A DNA stretch of 5,044 nucleotides from an uncultured Selenomonadaceae bacterium (GTDB lineage Bacteria > Bacillota > Negativicutes > Selenomonadales > Selenomonadaceae): assembly GCA_905233965.1 (NCBI GenBank), contig CAJOFG010000147.1, positions 1-5,044 of the forward strand. The letters are read 5' to 3'. The notes under the pieces were generated by a model. It saw only the letters and a list, made by a program, of their open reading frames with translations, was not told the origin of the DNA and made no database searches. Shown here one piece after another: positions 1 to 4,961 of the stretch. The stretch's first letter is position 1, and each line of letters begins with the position of its first letter. Made by a program: the position numbers and the translations under genes.

Positions 1-156
1 AGTTATCAAATTGTCCGTCGAGTCACCCATAGCGGAAACAACCACGACGATTTTATCATCGGATTTTTTTTCACTCAAAATTCTTTCGGCAACAGCCAAA
101 ATTTTTTCGGTCGTCGCAACCGAACTGCCGCCGAATTTTTTTACAACGAGAGCCAA
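1..156 (-). CDS. lysC: Aspartate kinase, N-terminal part (runs off left edge)
   Basis: Aspartate kinase phosphorylates L-aspartate with ATP, the first step towards lysine, diaminopimelate, threonine and methionine in the cytoplasm. Only the first 52 codons are present. The translation starts M-A-L-V-V and carries the family's N-terminal signature K-K-F-G-G-S-S-V (residues 6-13) and the strand-loop V-V-S-A-M-G-D-S-T-D (39-48). Both belong to the amino-acid-kinase fold and are typical of aspartokinases of the LysC/DapG type. The start is TTG at 154-156, chosen because a GGGAGGT Shine-Dalgarno lies 7 nt upstream and the family usually begins a few residues before KFGGSS. The catalytic C-terminal half and the regulatory ACT domains lie outside the window, so the isoenzyme class and its feedback inhibitor cannot be told. 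It is transcribed divergently from the cobalamin operon. The family call is secure; the symbol lysC is the generic one. Confidence 0.9.
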   Translation of the reverse strand, partial: MALVVKKFGGSSVATTEKILAVAERILSEKKSDDKIVVVVSAMGDSTDNLIT

Positions 157-163
157 TTTTTCA

Positions 164-170
164 ACCTCCC
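164..170 (-). promoter_or_regulatory. Ribosome-binding site of lysC
   Basis: On the minus strand GGGAGGT ends 7 nt before the TTG at 154-156. No ATG lies in a suitable place, so this site decides the non-standard start codon. Confidence 0.85.
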
Positions 171-198
171 CGTTTTTTTGTGCCGTAAAGCTTTTGAA

Positions 199-227
199 AT
201 TGTAACAAAGTTTTTATGCCACGTCAA
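199..227 (-). promoter_or_regulatory. Promoter of lysC (TTGACG-17-TACAAT, extended -10)
   Basis: On the minus strand a -35 box TTGACG (222-227) is separated by exactly 17 bp from the -10 box TACAAT (199-204). The -10 is preceded by TGT, giving the extended -10 TGTTACAAT. Transcription would begin near 192, leaving a leader of about 36 nt. That is too short for a lysine riboswitch, so any lysC regulation in this DNA would have to act at the promoter. Confidence 0.7.
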
Positions 228-252
228 AAATTTTAATCCGGTATTATGTATT

Positions 253-286
253 CACCGAAAAAATTTTTCCCCAAAAAAACTCGGTG
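253..286. repeat. Inverted repeat CACCGA/TCGGTG in the divergent intergenic region
   Basis: CACCGA (253-258) and TCGGTG (281-286) are perfect inverted arms. Inside them TTTTT (264-268) and AAAAA (273-277) can pair around a CCCC loop, so the element could form a two-part hairpin. It lies upstream of both promoters (lysC at 199-227, the rightward one at 372-401), so it is probably not transcribed from either. It could be a shared operator or just a by-product of A/T-rich sequence. I see no match to a known box. Confidence 0.4.
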
Positions 287-330
287 CATCGATAAAGAGA
301 ATAAAAAATCCGGTCAGGACATCACGACTT

Positions 331-388
331 GACAATCGGAAAAAATTGTCGGCATCCGGCACAATCGTTTATTGCAAAAATTGCCGGC
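331..388. repeat. Imperfect tandem duplication at the cbiE promoter
   Basis: ACAATCG occurs at 332-338 and again at 361-367. AATTGTCGGC at 344-353 is echoed by AATTGCCGGC at 379-388. The two halves are therefore an imperfect repeat of about 23 to 29 bp. The first copy also contains the inverted pair GACAAT (331-336) / ATTGTC (345-350). The second copy covers the -35 box and spacer of the rightward promoter. The arrangement resembles a double operator, but no known regulator box is recognised. Confidence 0.4.
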
Positions 389-401
389 TGTAAGTTATAA
401 T
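372..401 (+). promoter_or_regulatory. Promoter of the cbiE operon (TTGCAA-18-TATAAT)
   Basis: TTGCAA (372-377) is followed after 18 bp by a consensus TATAAT (396-401). Transcription would start near 408, giving a leader of about 30 nt before the TTG start of cbiE. Such a short leader leaves no room for a cobalamin riboswitch. The same hexamers and spacer length recur upstream of the small minus-strand gene at 4890-4919. Confidence 0.6.
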
Positions 402-421
402 GTCAAAGAAGATTTTGTATC

Positions 422-428
422 GAGAGGA
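422..428 (+). promoter_or_regulatory. Ribosome-binding site of cbiE
   Basis: GAGAGGA sits 9 nt before the TTG at 438-440. It supports starting cbiE there and not at the upstream in-frame ATG at 372, which falls inside the -35 box and would add 22 residues unlike the family. Confidence 0.65.
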
Positions 429-437
429 AAAATTCAT

Positions 438-1079
438 TTGACAAATAAAATAATCGTCGCGGGAATCGGGCCGGGCGACGAAGCTTACATCACACCTGCC
501 GCGCTGAAAAAAATTCGTGCGGCAAGATTTTTGGTCGGAGGGCGGCGCGCACTTTCCGACTTTGCGACGGAGAATCAAGAAACTTTTCCGATAACCGGAG
601 ACCTTGACGCGGTTTTAAATTTCATTCGGGAAAAAATTTTAATCGACGAAGTAACCGTCATGGTGAGCGGAGATCCGGGTTATTATTCGATTTTGGATTT
701 GCTGAGAAAAAATTTTCCGCCGGACTTAATCGAAGTCATTCCGTCAATCAGCGCGATGCAACTCGCCTTCGCAAGATTGGCACTGCCGCATCATTCGGCG
801 ACGCTCGCAAGTTTTCACGGCAGGAGACCGGACGACGAAATTTTAAAATTCCGACCGGGAAAAATTTTGGGACTGCTGACGGACGACAAATTTAATTCGG
901 CGACCGTATCAAAAATTTTAATCGGACTCGGTTGGCAAAAAAATTTCACGCTCGTGATTTTCTCCCGGCTGTCTTACCCGGACGAAAAAATTTTTTTCAC
1001 GACACCGGACGCGGCGGCAAATTCGGAGCCGGTTAAAAATTGCATTTTGATTTTACTTCCGGAGGTGAAACCATGTTAG
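438..1079 (+). CDS. cbiE: Cobalt-precorrin-7 C5-methyltransferase (CbiE)
   Basis: CbiE transfers a methyl group from S-adenosylmethionine to C5 of cobalt-precorrin-7, giving cobalt-precorrin-8, in the anaerobic cobalamin pathway in the cytoplasm. The product is 213 residues, close to the usual ~200 for stand-alone CbiE. It has the tetrapyrrole-methylase fold signatures: G-I-G-P-G-D at residues 9-14 near the N-terminus, V-S-G-D-P-G-Y-Y-S at 76-84 (SAM-site loop), P-S-I-S-A-M-Q-L-A at 102-110 and the H-G-R at 128-130. The start is TTG at 438, chosen from the RBS and because family members begin just before GIGPGD; a longer ORF from the ATG at 372 is unlikely. The stop overlaps the start of cbiT by 7 bp, so translation is probably coupled. 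In aerobic organisms both activities are fused in CobL; here they are separate, as in Salmonella-type pathways. The call is firm. Confidence 0.92.
   Translation: MTNKIIVAGIGPGDEAYITPAALKKIRAARFLVGGRRALSDFATENQETFPITGDLDAVLNFIREKILIDEVTVMVSGDPGYYSILDLLRKNFPPDLIEVIPSISAMQLAFARLALPHHSATLASFHGRRPDDEILKFRPGKILGLLTDDKFNSATVSKILIGLGWQKNFTLVIFSRLSYPDEKIFFTTPDAAANSEPVKNCILILLPEVKPC
1061..1066 (+). promoter_or_regulatory. Ribosome-binding site of cbiT inside cbiE
   Basis: GGAGGT lies 6 nt before the ATG at 1073, within the last codons of cbiE. It selects this ATG over the in-frame ATG at 1040, which has no such site. Confidence 0.85.
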
Positions 1080-1738
1080 GAATTGACGACGAAAAATTTA
1101 TTCGCGGGAAAGTTCCCATGACGAAAAGAGAAATCCGGATTTTGACGTTGGCGAACGCGAATATCGGCGTTCATGATTTTGTCGCGGACATCGGCGCGGG
1201 TACCGGTTCCCTTTCGATTGAGGCGGCACTCATCGCGACTCACGGACAGGTTATCGCGATTGAAAGAAATTCCGTTGCCGCCGATTTGATTATGCAGAAC
1301 GCCGAAAATTTTTCGCTCAGCAACATCACGGTCGTTAATGCGGAGGCTCCGGAGTGTTTGAAAAATCTTCCGCGTCTTGACGTTGCGCTTGTCGGAGGTA
1401 CCGGCGGCAGAATTGAGGAAATTTTGAATATGCTGGATTTGGTTTTGAAAGTCGAAGGGCGAATCGTTCTGAATTTCATCACCGTCCAATCGCTTTACAA
1501 ATGTTTGACGTGGTTCAAGGAACATTCAAATTATCGGTACGAGGCGGTACAAGTCCAAATCAACCGGCTGAAAAATTTGGGCGCGTATGACATGGAAACG
1601 GCGATAAATCCGGTGCATATCGTGACGGCGTCCATGCCGGTTTCAAACGTGGTGAACATTGCCGAAGCGAAGATATTAAAAATTCAAGCGTCCGGAAAAG
1701 TTGAACAACGCGAAGCGCTTGCCGGAAGTCCCGATTGA
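1073..1738 (+). CDS. cbiT: Cobalt-precorrin-6B C15-methyltransferase, decarboxylating (CbiT)
   Basis: CbiT methylates C15 of cobalt-precorrin-6B and removes the acetate carboxyl at C12, making the substrate of CbiE. The 221-residue product begins with the family hallmark R-G-K-V-P-M-T-K-R-E-I-R (11-22). The class I SAM motif D-I-G-A-G-T-G-S-L-S-I-E follows at 39-50, then the acidic ribose-binding position in I-A-I-E-R-N (61-66), V-G-G-T-G-G (107-112) and L-N-F-I-T (133-137). The conserved core ends at about residue 187 (N-P-V-H-I-V-T-A, 180-187). The last ~34 residues are an extension beyond the usual ~190-residue family length, and I do not recognise them. The start is the ATG at 1073, with GGAGGT 6 nt upstream and the family-like sequence M-L-G-I-D-D-E immediately after. 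It overlaps cbiE by 7 bp and is followed after 15 bp by the dipeptidase gene. Confidence 0.94.
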   Translation: MLGIDDEKFIRGKVPMTKREIRILTLANANIGVHDFVADIGAGTGSLSIEAALIATHGQVIAIERNSVAADLIMQNAENFSLSNITVVNAEAPECLKNLPRLDVALVGGTGGRIEEILNMLDLVLKVEGRIVLNFITVQSLYKCLTWFKEHSNYRYEAVQVQINRLKNLGAYDMETAINPVHIVTASMPVSNVVNIAEAKILKIQASGKVEQREALAGSPD

Positions 1739-1753
1739 ATCTCGGAGGTTGAC

Positions 1754-3253
1754 ATGAAAAAAATTTTACCCGATAACGAAATTTTGGAAGGCGTTTTGTC
1801 CGAATTTGAAAATTTGGCGGCAATTCCGCGCCCGTCGAAACATGAGGAGCGCGTAAGCAAATTTTTGCAAAAACATTTGGAAGAGTTCGGTTTTTCCGTG
1901 ACGCGGGACGAATCGAACAACATCATCGCGGAGGTTCCGGCAAGTCCCGGACACGAAAATTCTCCGCTGACGATTTTGCAAGCCCACATGGATATGGTTT
2001 GCGTTGCCAGGAAAGGTTACGACTACGACCCGCCGAATGACCCGATTAAATTGGTTCGCACGGAAAATTTTTTGCAGGCTGAAGGTACGAGTTTGGGCGC
2101 GGACGACGGAATGGGAATTGCCGAAATTATTTTCATCGCGAAAAATTTTTCCGGCGGTTCGTTCAAAGAAATTCCGCACGGCAAACTCAGAATTATTTTC
2201 ACGACGGACGAAGAAGTCGGCATGAGCGGCGCAAAAAATTTGAGCGAAAAATACCTTGAGGACGCGCAATTTTTGATTAACTGCGACTCCGAAGTTTTCG
2301 ACGAAATTACCGTCGGGAGTGCCGGCAACGTCCGCACGGATTTTTTCCGGAAAATAAATTACGTCGCGCCGAACGCAAAATTTAAAAATTCTTTCGCGAT
2401 AAAAATTTCCGGTCTGTGCGGCGGTCATTCAGGAATCGACATTGCAAAAAACCGGGCGAACGCGATTAAGCTTGCAAACAAATTTTTAATTTCGCGCCGA
2501 ATGACAACGGAGTTCCGACTCGCCGATATTTCCGGCGGCTCTGCGTCAAACGTCATTCCGGATCACGCCGAATTTAAAATCGTCACGAACGCGGAAAAAA
2601 GTTTTTGGGAAGAAACCGGCGAAAGTTTTTCCGAACGCATCAAAAAAATTTACGGCGACCCCGAAAAGAATTTGAAGATTGAAGTCGTCGAAATCCCGAT
2701 GCCGGAGAAAGTTTTTTCCGACGAAGATTTTTCAGCCGTCATGAATTTGCTTTCGACACTTCATTCCGGCGTTTACACCATGTCCCGCGAAGATCCGGAA
2801 CTTGTTGAAACTTCGGCAAATATCGGCGTGATTGAAACGGACGGCGGCGAAATTAAAATTCACGTTCTTGCCCGCTCGAACATTTCCGAAATTATTCCGG
2901 AATTTGTCGAATCGCAAAAAAATTTGGCGAAACTCTGCGGATTTGAAATAAATTCTGCCGAACCTTCGCCGGCTTGGAATCGGAAATCGGAAAGTCGGCT
3001 CGCAAAAATGACGGCGGAATCTTTTGAGGAAATCAACGGTTACCCGGCAAAAATTTTGACGTGCCACGCCGGTTTGGAATGCAGTTCCCACGCCGTGAAA
3101 AATCCGAACCTCGATATAATTTCAATCGGCACGACGAATGAATCAATTCACAGCCCCGACGAACGACTTCATTTAAAAACCGTCGCGCCGCACGTCCGGC
3201 TGATTGTTGACGTGTTGGAGAAAATTTCCGCGCTCGGAGAAAATCCGCAATGA
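1754..3253 (+). CDS. pepD: Aminoacyl-histidine dipeptidase, M20C family (PepD-like)
   Basis: This is a cytoplasmic di-zinc dipeptidase that cleaves Xaa-His and other unspecific dipeptides. It has 499 residues, slightly above the usual ~485. The catalytic domain shows Q-A-H-M-D-M-V (76-82; H78 metal ligand, D80 catalytic), G-A-D-D-G-M-G (115-121; D117 bridging ligand), T-D-E-E-V-G (151-156; E153 general base, E154 ligand), N-C-D-S-E (176-180; D178 ligand) and S-I-H-S-P-D-E (464-470; H466 ligand). The dimerisation/lid domain has G-G-H-S-G at 223-227 and G-G-S-A-S-N-V-I-P at 261-269. All expected metal and catalytic residues are present, so the enzyme should be active. Residue roles are assigned by motif from the Vibrio PepD scheme. 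The ATG has a GGAGGT site 4 nt upstream. It likely recycles dipeptides from imported or intracellular peptides. Substrate preference cannot be read from sequence, and its link to the cobalamin genes looks merely positional. Confidence 0.92.
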   Translation: MKKILPDNEILEGVLSEFENLAAIPRPSKHEERVSKFLQKHLEEFGFSVTRDESNNIIAEVPASPGHENSPLTILQAHMDMVCVARKGYDYDPPNDPIKLVRTENFLQAEGTSLGADDGMGIAEIIFIAKNFSGGSFKEIPHGKLRIIFTTDEEVGMSGAKNLSEKYLEDAQFLINCDSEVFDEITVGSAGNVRTDFFRKINYVAPNAKFKNSFAIKISGLCGGHSGIDIAKNRANAIKLANKFLISRRMTTEFRLADISGGSASNVIPDHAEFKIVTNAEKSFWEETGESFSERIKKIYGDPEKNLKIEVVEIPMPEKVFSDEDFSAVMNLLSTLHSGVYTMSREDPELVETSANIGVIETDGGEIKIHVLARSNISEIIPEFVESQKNLAKLCGFEINSAEPSPAWNRKSESRLAKMTAESFEEINGYPAKILTCHAGLECSSHAVKNPNLDIISIGTTNESIHSPDERLHLKTVAPHVRLIVDVLEKISALGENPQ

Positions 3254-4482
3254 AACCGGAATACGTTTACCTTCAGCCCAAGTACGTCGGAAAATTTCAA
3301 TGCGACGGCGAAAAATGCCCGGCTAATTGTTGCGAACGTGACTGGAAAATTTTTATCGACCGGGAAACGCGGGAAAAATATTTTCGTGCGGAAAGTCCGG
3401 AAAGGGAATTGACAAAGTATTTGGAGCATGATGAGGATAGCGGCGATTTTTTGTTGTTACGCGACGAAAAAAATCGCTGCCCTTTTTTGACGGAGAAAAA
3501 ACTTTGCGGAATACAACTGCAACACGGCGAAAAATTTTTGTCGCTGACGTGTTCGAGTTACCCGCGCAGATTATTCCGTTTCGGCGAAGTGATTGAACGG
3601 AGTTTGTCGCCGACTTGCCCGTTGGCGGCGGAATTGATTTTAAATCCGGAAACGCGAATCGACTTTGAATTTTCGCCGGTGAAATTGCCGAAGTATGCGA
3701 AAGGAATTTTGTTTGTCGGAGAAAATTTTGTACCGCCGGAAATTTTGCCGTACTTCGTCGAAATGCAGGTTACGGCAATTTCGATTTTATCCGAACGCCG
3801 GCTGACGCTTGACAAACGGCTGACGGTTTTGGGGTATTATCTTTACCAGGCGGAAAGAATTTTTTTGAGCGGCGAACCGAATTTGTCGGCGACCCTGAAC
3901 AAAGTTTACACGTCGGAAGAATTTTTCAAGGACAAAGTGCCGAATTTAATTTCGAGTGTGCAATTTCAAATTTTGGAGTTCGTGCAAATAATTTTTCCGG
4001 TGCTTGCGGAATTGCGCGAAAAAAATTGCCTGACGAAGGGCAACGAAAAATATTTTTCAATCGTCGAAAATGCGATGAGTACCGACTTGGACGCGCCGGA
4101 AAAATTCGGGTTCAACGACTTGGCGGAAAGTTATTTCGACTTGCGGGATTTGCGCGAAATTTTTTTGAAAAATTTTTCCGGTTCGCTTGAAAATTATTTG
4201 GTCAACGAATTTTTCGGCAACGTGTACCCGGCGCGAGTTCCCGGAAATTTCACTGAGAATTTCGGAATTTTTATTTTGTCGTACAAAATTTTGGAGCTTG
4301 TCGCCGTTTCGATGTTCGCGTTGAGCCGGAGCGACGAAAAATTTCGCGCCGAATTTTTGAAAGCGGTTTACGAACTTTCAACCGACCTTGCCCACAACGA
4401 AAAATTTTCGGAAGTCGTAACCGCCGCCGTTCGCGACAAGGAAATTGCGTTGTTGATGCGCGGACTTCTAATCAACCGGTGA
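3250..4482 (+). CDS. fliB: Flagellin lysine N-methylase (FliB family, cysteine-cluster protein)
   Basis: FliB-family proteins methylate the side-chain amino group of surface-exposed lysines in flagellin, using SAM and an iron-sulfur cluster. The 410-residue product has the family's cysteine pattern near the N-terminus: C-D-G-E-K-C-P-A-N-C-C (C18, C23, C27, C28), followed by W32 and I-F-I-D. Further conserved cysteines lie in R-C-P-F-L (C77), L-C-G-I-Q-L (C86), L-S-L-T-C-S-S-Y-P-R (C101) and S-P-T-C-P-L-A-A (C123). The C-terminal two thirds are mostly helical-looking and lack obvious motifs or membrane segments. Length matches the family (about 380-410). The ATG overlaps the TGA of pepD as ATGA, with CGGAGAA about 10 nt upstream, so translation is probably coupled. 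No flagellin or other flagellar gene is in the window, so the substrate is inferred from the family only; another surface protein is possible. It is the last gene of the operon, followed directly by a terminator. Confidence 0.9.
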   Translation: MKPEYVYLQPKYVGKFQCDGEKCPANCCERDWKIFIDRETREKYFRAESPERELTKYLEHDEDSGDFLLLRDEKNRCPFLTEKKLCGIQLQHGEKFLSLTCSSYPRRLFRFGEVIERSLSPTCPLAAELILNPETRIDFEFSPVKLPKYAKGILFVGENFVPPEILPYFVEMQVTAISILSERRLTLDKRLTVLGYYLYQAERIFLSGEPNLSATLNKVYTSEEFFKDKVPNLISSVQFQILEFVQIIFPVLAELREKNCLTKGNEKYFSIVENAMSTDLDAPEKFGFNDLAESYFDLRDLREIFLKNFSGSLENYLVNEFFGNVYPARVPGNFTENFGIFILSYKILELVAVSMFALSRSDEKFRAEFLKAVYELSTDLAHNEKFSEVVTAAVRDKEIALLMRGLLINR

Positions 4483-4489
4483 AAAAAAT

Positions 4490-4527
4490 AAACCTCCGAT
4501 TCTCTTAAAAAAGTTTCGGGGGTTTTT
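4490..4527 (+). terminator. Rho-independent terminator after fliB, probably bidirectional
   Basis: AACCTCCGA (4491-4499) pairs with TCGGGGGTT (4516-4524) over 9 bp with one G-T wobble. The loop is 16 nt and a T run follows at 4523-4527. It begins just 8 nt after the fliB stop. On the minus strand the same stem (one A-C mismatch) is followed by TTATTTTTTT, so it can also end transcripts of the converging small gene. Confidence 0.8.
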
Positions 4528-4538
4528 AATTTCATAAT

Positions 4539-4760
4539 TTACGGTCTGCAGACCTTACAGGGAACAAACCCCAATTCTGTTGCTGCATCCCTTGAATTTA
4601 TAAAAACACGATTGTGCGGAGCAATTTTCTTCGCAAGTCTGCAGGAAGAATAATGAAATTTTTTCGTGTTGGAGTTTCCCACATATGTCGATGCCAAAAC
4701 ACTTGTCGCAATTAACATTACAGCGGCAAACACCAAAAAGATTATTGCTCGTTTATTCAT
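4539..4760 (-). CDS. Small secreted protein with H-x3-C...C-x2-C putative metal-binding domain
   Basis: The product is 73 residues. The first ~23 form a clear signal peptide: basic N-K-R, a hydrophobic core (A5 to about L22), and V-L-A before a likely cleavage after A23. The mature ~50-residue part opens Y-V-G-N-S-N-T-K-K-F-H-Y and has H36-x3-C40, then D-A-A (58-60), G64 and a C-terminal P-C-K-V-C-R-P with C68 and C71. This resembles the short Ada-type metal-binding module seen at the C-terminus of some Firmicute nucleases and MBL-fold competence proteins, here as a stand-alone exported domain. Zinc binding is inferred from the four ligands; function is unknown. The ATG is set by AGGAGGAA 9 nt upstream. 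It converges on fliB and shares its terminator. The signal peptide, consistent spacing and ligands argue strongly that the gene is real. Confidence 0.8.
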   Translation of the reverse strand: MNKRAIIFLVFAAVMLIATSVLASTYVGNSNTKKFHYSSCRLAKKIAPHNRVFINSRDAATELGFVPCKVCRP

Positions 4761-4769
4761 ATCTGCCGG

Positions 4770-4777
4770 TTCCTCCT
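4770..4777 (-). promoter_or_regulatory. Ribosome-binding site of the small secreted protein
   Basis: AGGAGGAA on the minus strand, 9 nt before the ATG at 4758-4760, is a near-perfect Shine-Dalgarno and supports the gene being translated. Confidence 0.85.
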
Positions 4778-4836
4778 ATCTTTCATTTGACGAAAAAGTA
4801 TAATTTCTACTGTCGAATATTAAAACTGAAACATTA

Positions 4837-4869
4837 TAATCTGATTTGAATCAAATTAAAATCGGATTA
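4837..4869. repeat. 33-bp inverted repeat upstream of the small gene
   Basis: On the plus strand TAATCTGATTT (4837-4847) and AAATCGGATTA (4859-4869) are inverted copies matching at 10 of 11 positions, with an 11-nt spacer. It overlaps an FNR-like box (4841-4854) and touches a TATAAT on the minus strand (4833-4838). It could be a hairpin in the leader of the small gene or an operator. Confidence 0.45.
4841..4854 (-). promoter_or_regulatory. Possible FNR/CRP-family binding site
   Basis: On the minus strand TTGAT-TCAA-ATCAG matches the FNR consensus TTGAT-N4-ATCAA at 9 of 10 defined positions. It ends 2 bp before a consensus TATAAT (4833-4838). A site there would block that -10 region, or it may serve another promoter. 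In an A/T-rich intergenic region a chance match is possible. Confidence 0.35.
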
Positions 4870-4889
4870 AAAAAATTACCTTTGCGGCG

Positions 4890-4919
4890 ATTATAGAACA
4901 TAAAATTTAAGCGTTGCAA
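4890..4919 (-). promoter_or_regulatory. Promoter candidate for the small gene (TTGCAA-18-TATAAT)
   Basis: On the minus strand TTGCAA (4914-4919) and TATAAT (4890-4895) are separated by 18 bp, the same boxes and spacer as at the cbiE operon. Transcription would start near 4883, giving a leader of about 120 nt that contains the inverted repeat. Other -10-like boxes nearer the gene are TATAAT at 4833-4838 and TATACT at 4797-4802. Neither has a good -35, so this one is preferred. Confidence 0.5.
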
Positions 4920-4930
4920 AAATAAAATGA

Positions 4931-4960
4931 TTAAAAAATTTTGCCGATTGTCCGGTTCGG
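4931..4960 (-). terminator. Weak candidate terminator after the right-edge gene
   Basis: Just after the minus-strand stop at 4962-4964, CCGA (4957-4960) can pair with TCGG (4944-4947) around a 9-nt loop. An AATTTTTTAA stretch follows on the minus strand. The stem is only 4 bp, so this is a tentative call. Confidence 0.25.
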
Positions 4961-4961
4961 T

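Noticed and set aside
11..393. Plus-strand open frames at 11-205 and 178-393
   Set aside because: The first is antisense to the clear aspartate kinase N-terminus. The second spans the divergent promoter region and has no RBS and no protein-like composition.
372..437. Longer cbiE starting at the ATG at 372
   Set aside because: That ATG falls in the -35 box and would add 22 residues before the usual family N-terminus. The TTG at 438 has a GAGAGGA site and matches the family start.
171..437. Cobalamin or lysine riboswitch in the lysC-cbiE intergenic region
   Set aside because: No B12-box-like or lysine-riboswitch core was seen on either strand. GCCACG at 218-223 is only a partial resemblance to part of a B12 box. 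Both predicted leaders are only about 30 to 36 nt long.
400..441. 13-codon open frame starting at the ATG at 400, ending at 441
   Set aside because: The ATG overlaps the -10 box TATAAT and so precedes the predicted transcript start. It has no RBS.
1766..2428. Long antisense open frames opposite cbiT and pepD (also 1076-1525, 2732-3091, 1684-1989)
   Set aside because: The plus-strand frames have full conserved motifs of CbiT and PepD. The antisense frames show no recognisable family, are rich in Arg/Phe as expected from reversed GAA/TTT codons, and lack good ribosome-binding sites.
4851..4901. 16-codon open frame on the minus strand in the small gene's upstream region
   Set aside because: Its ATG lies within the promoter spacer, it has no Shine-Dalgarno, and it ends inside the inverted repeat.
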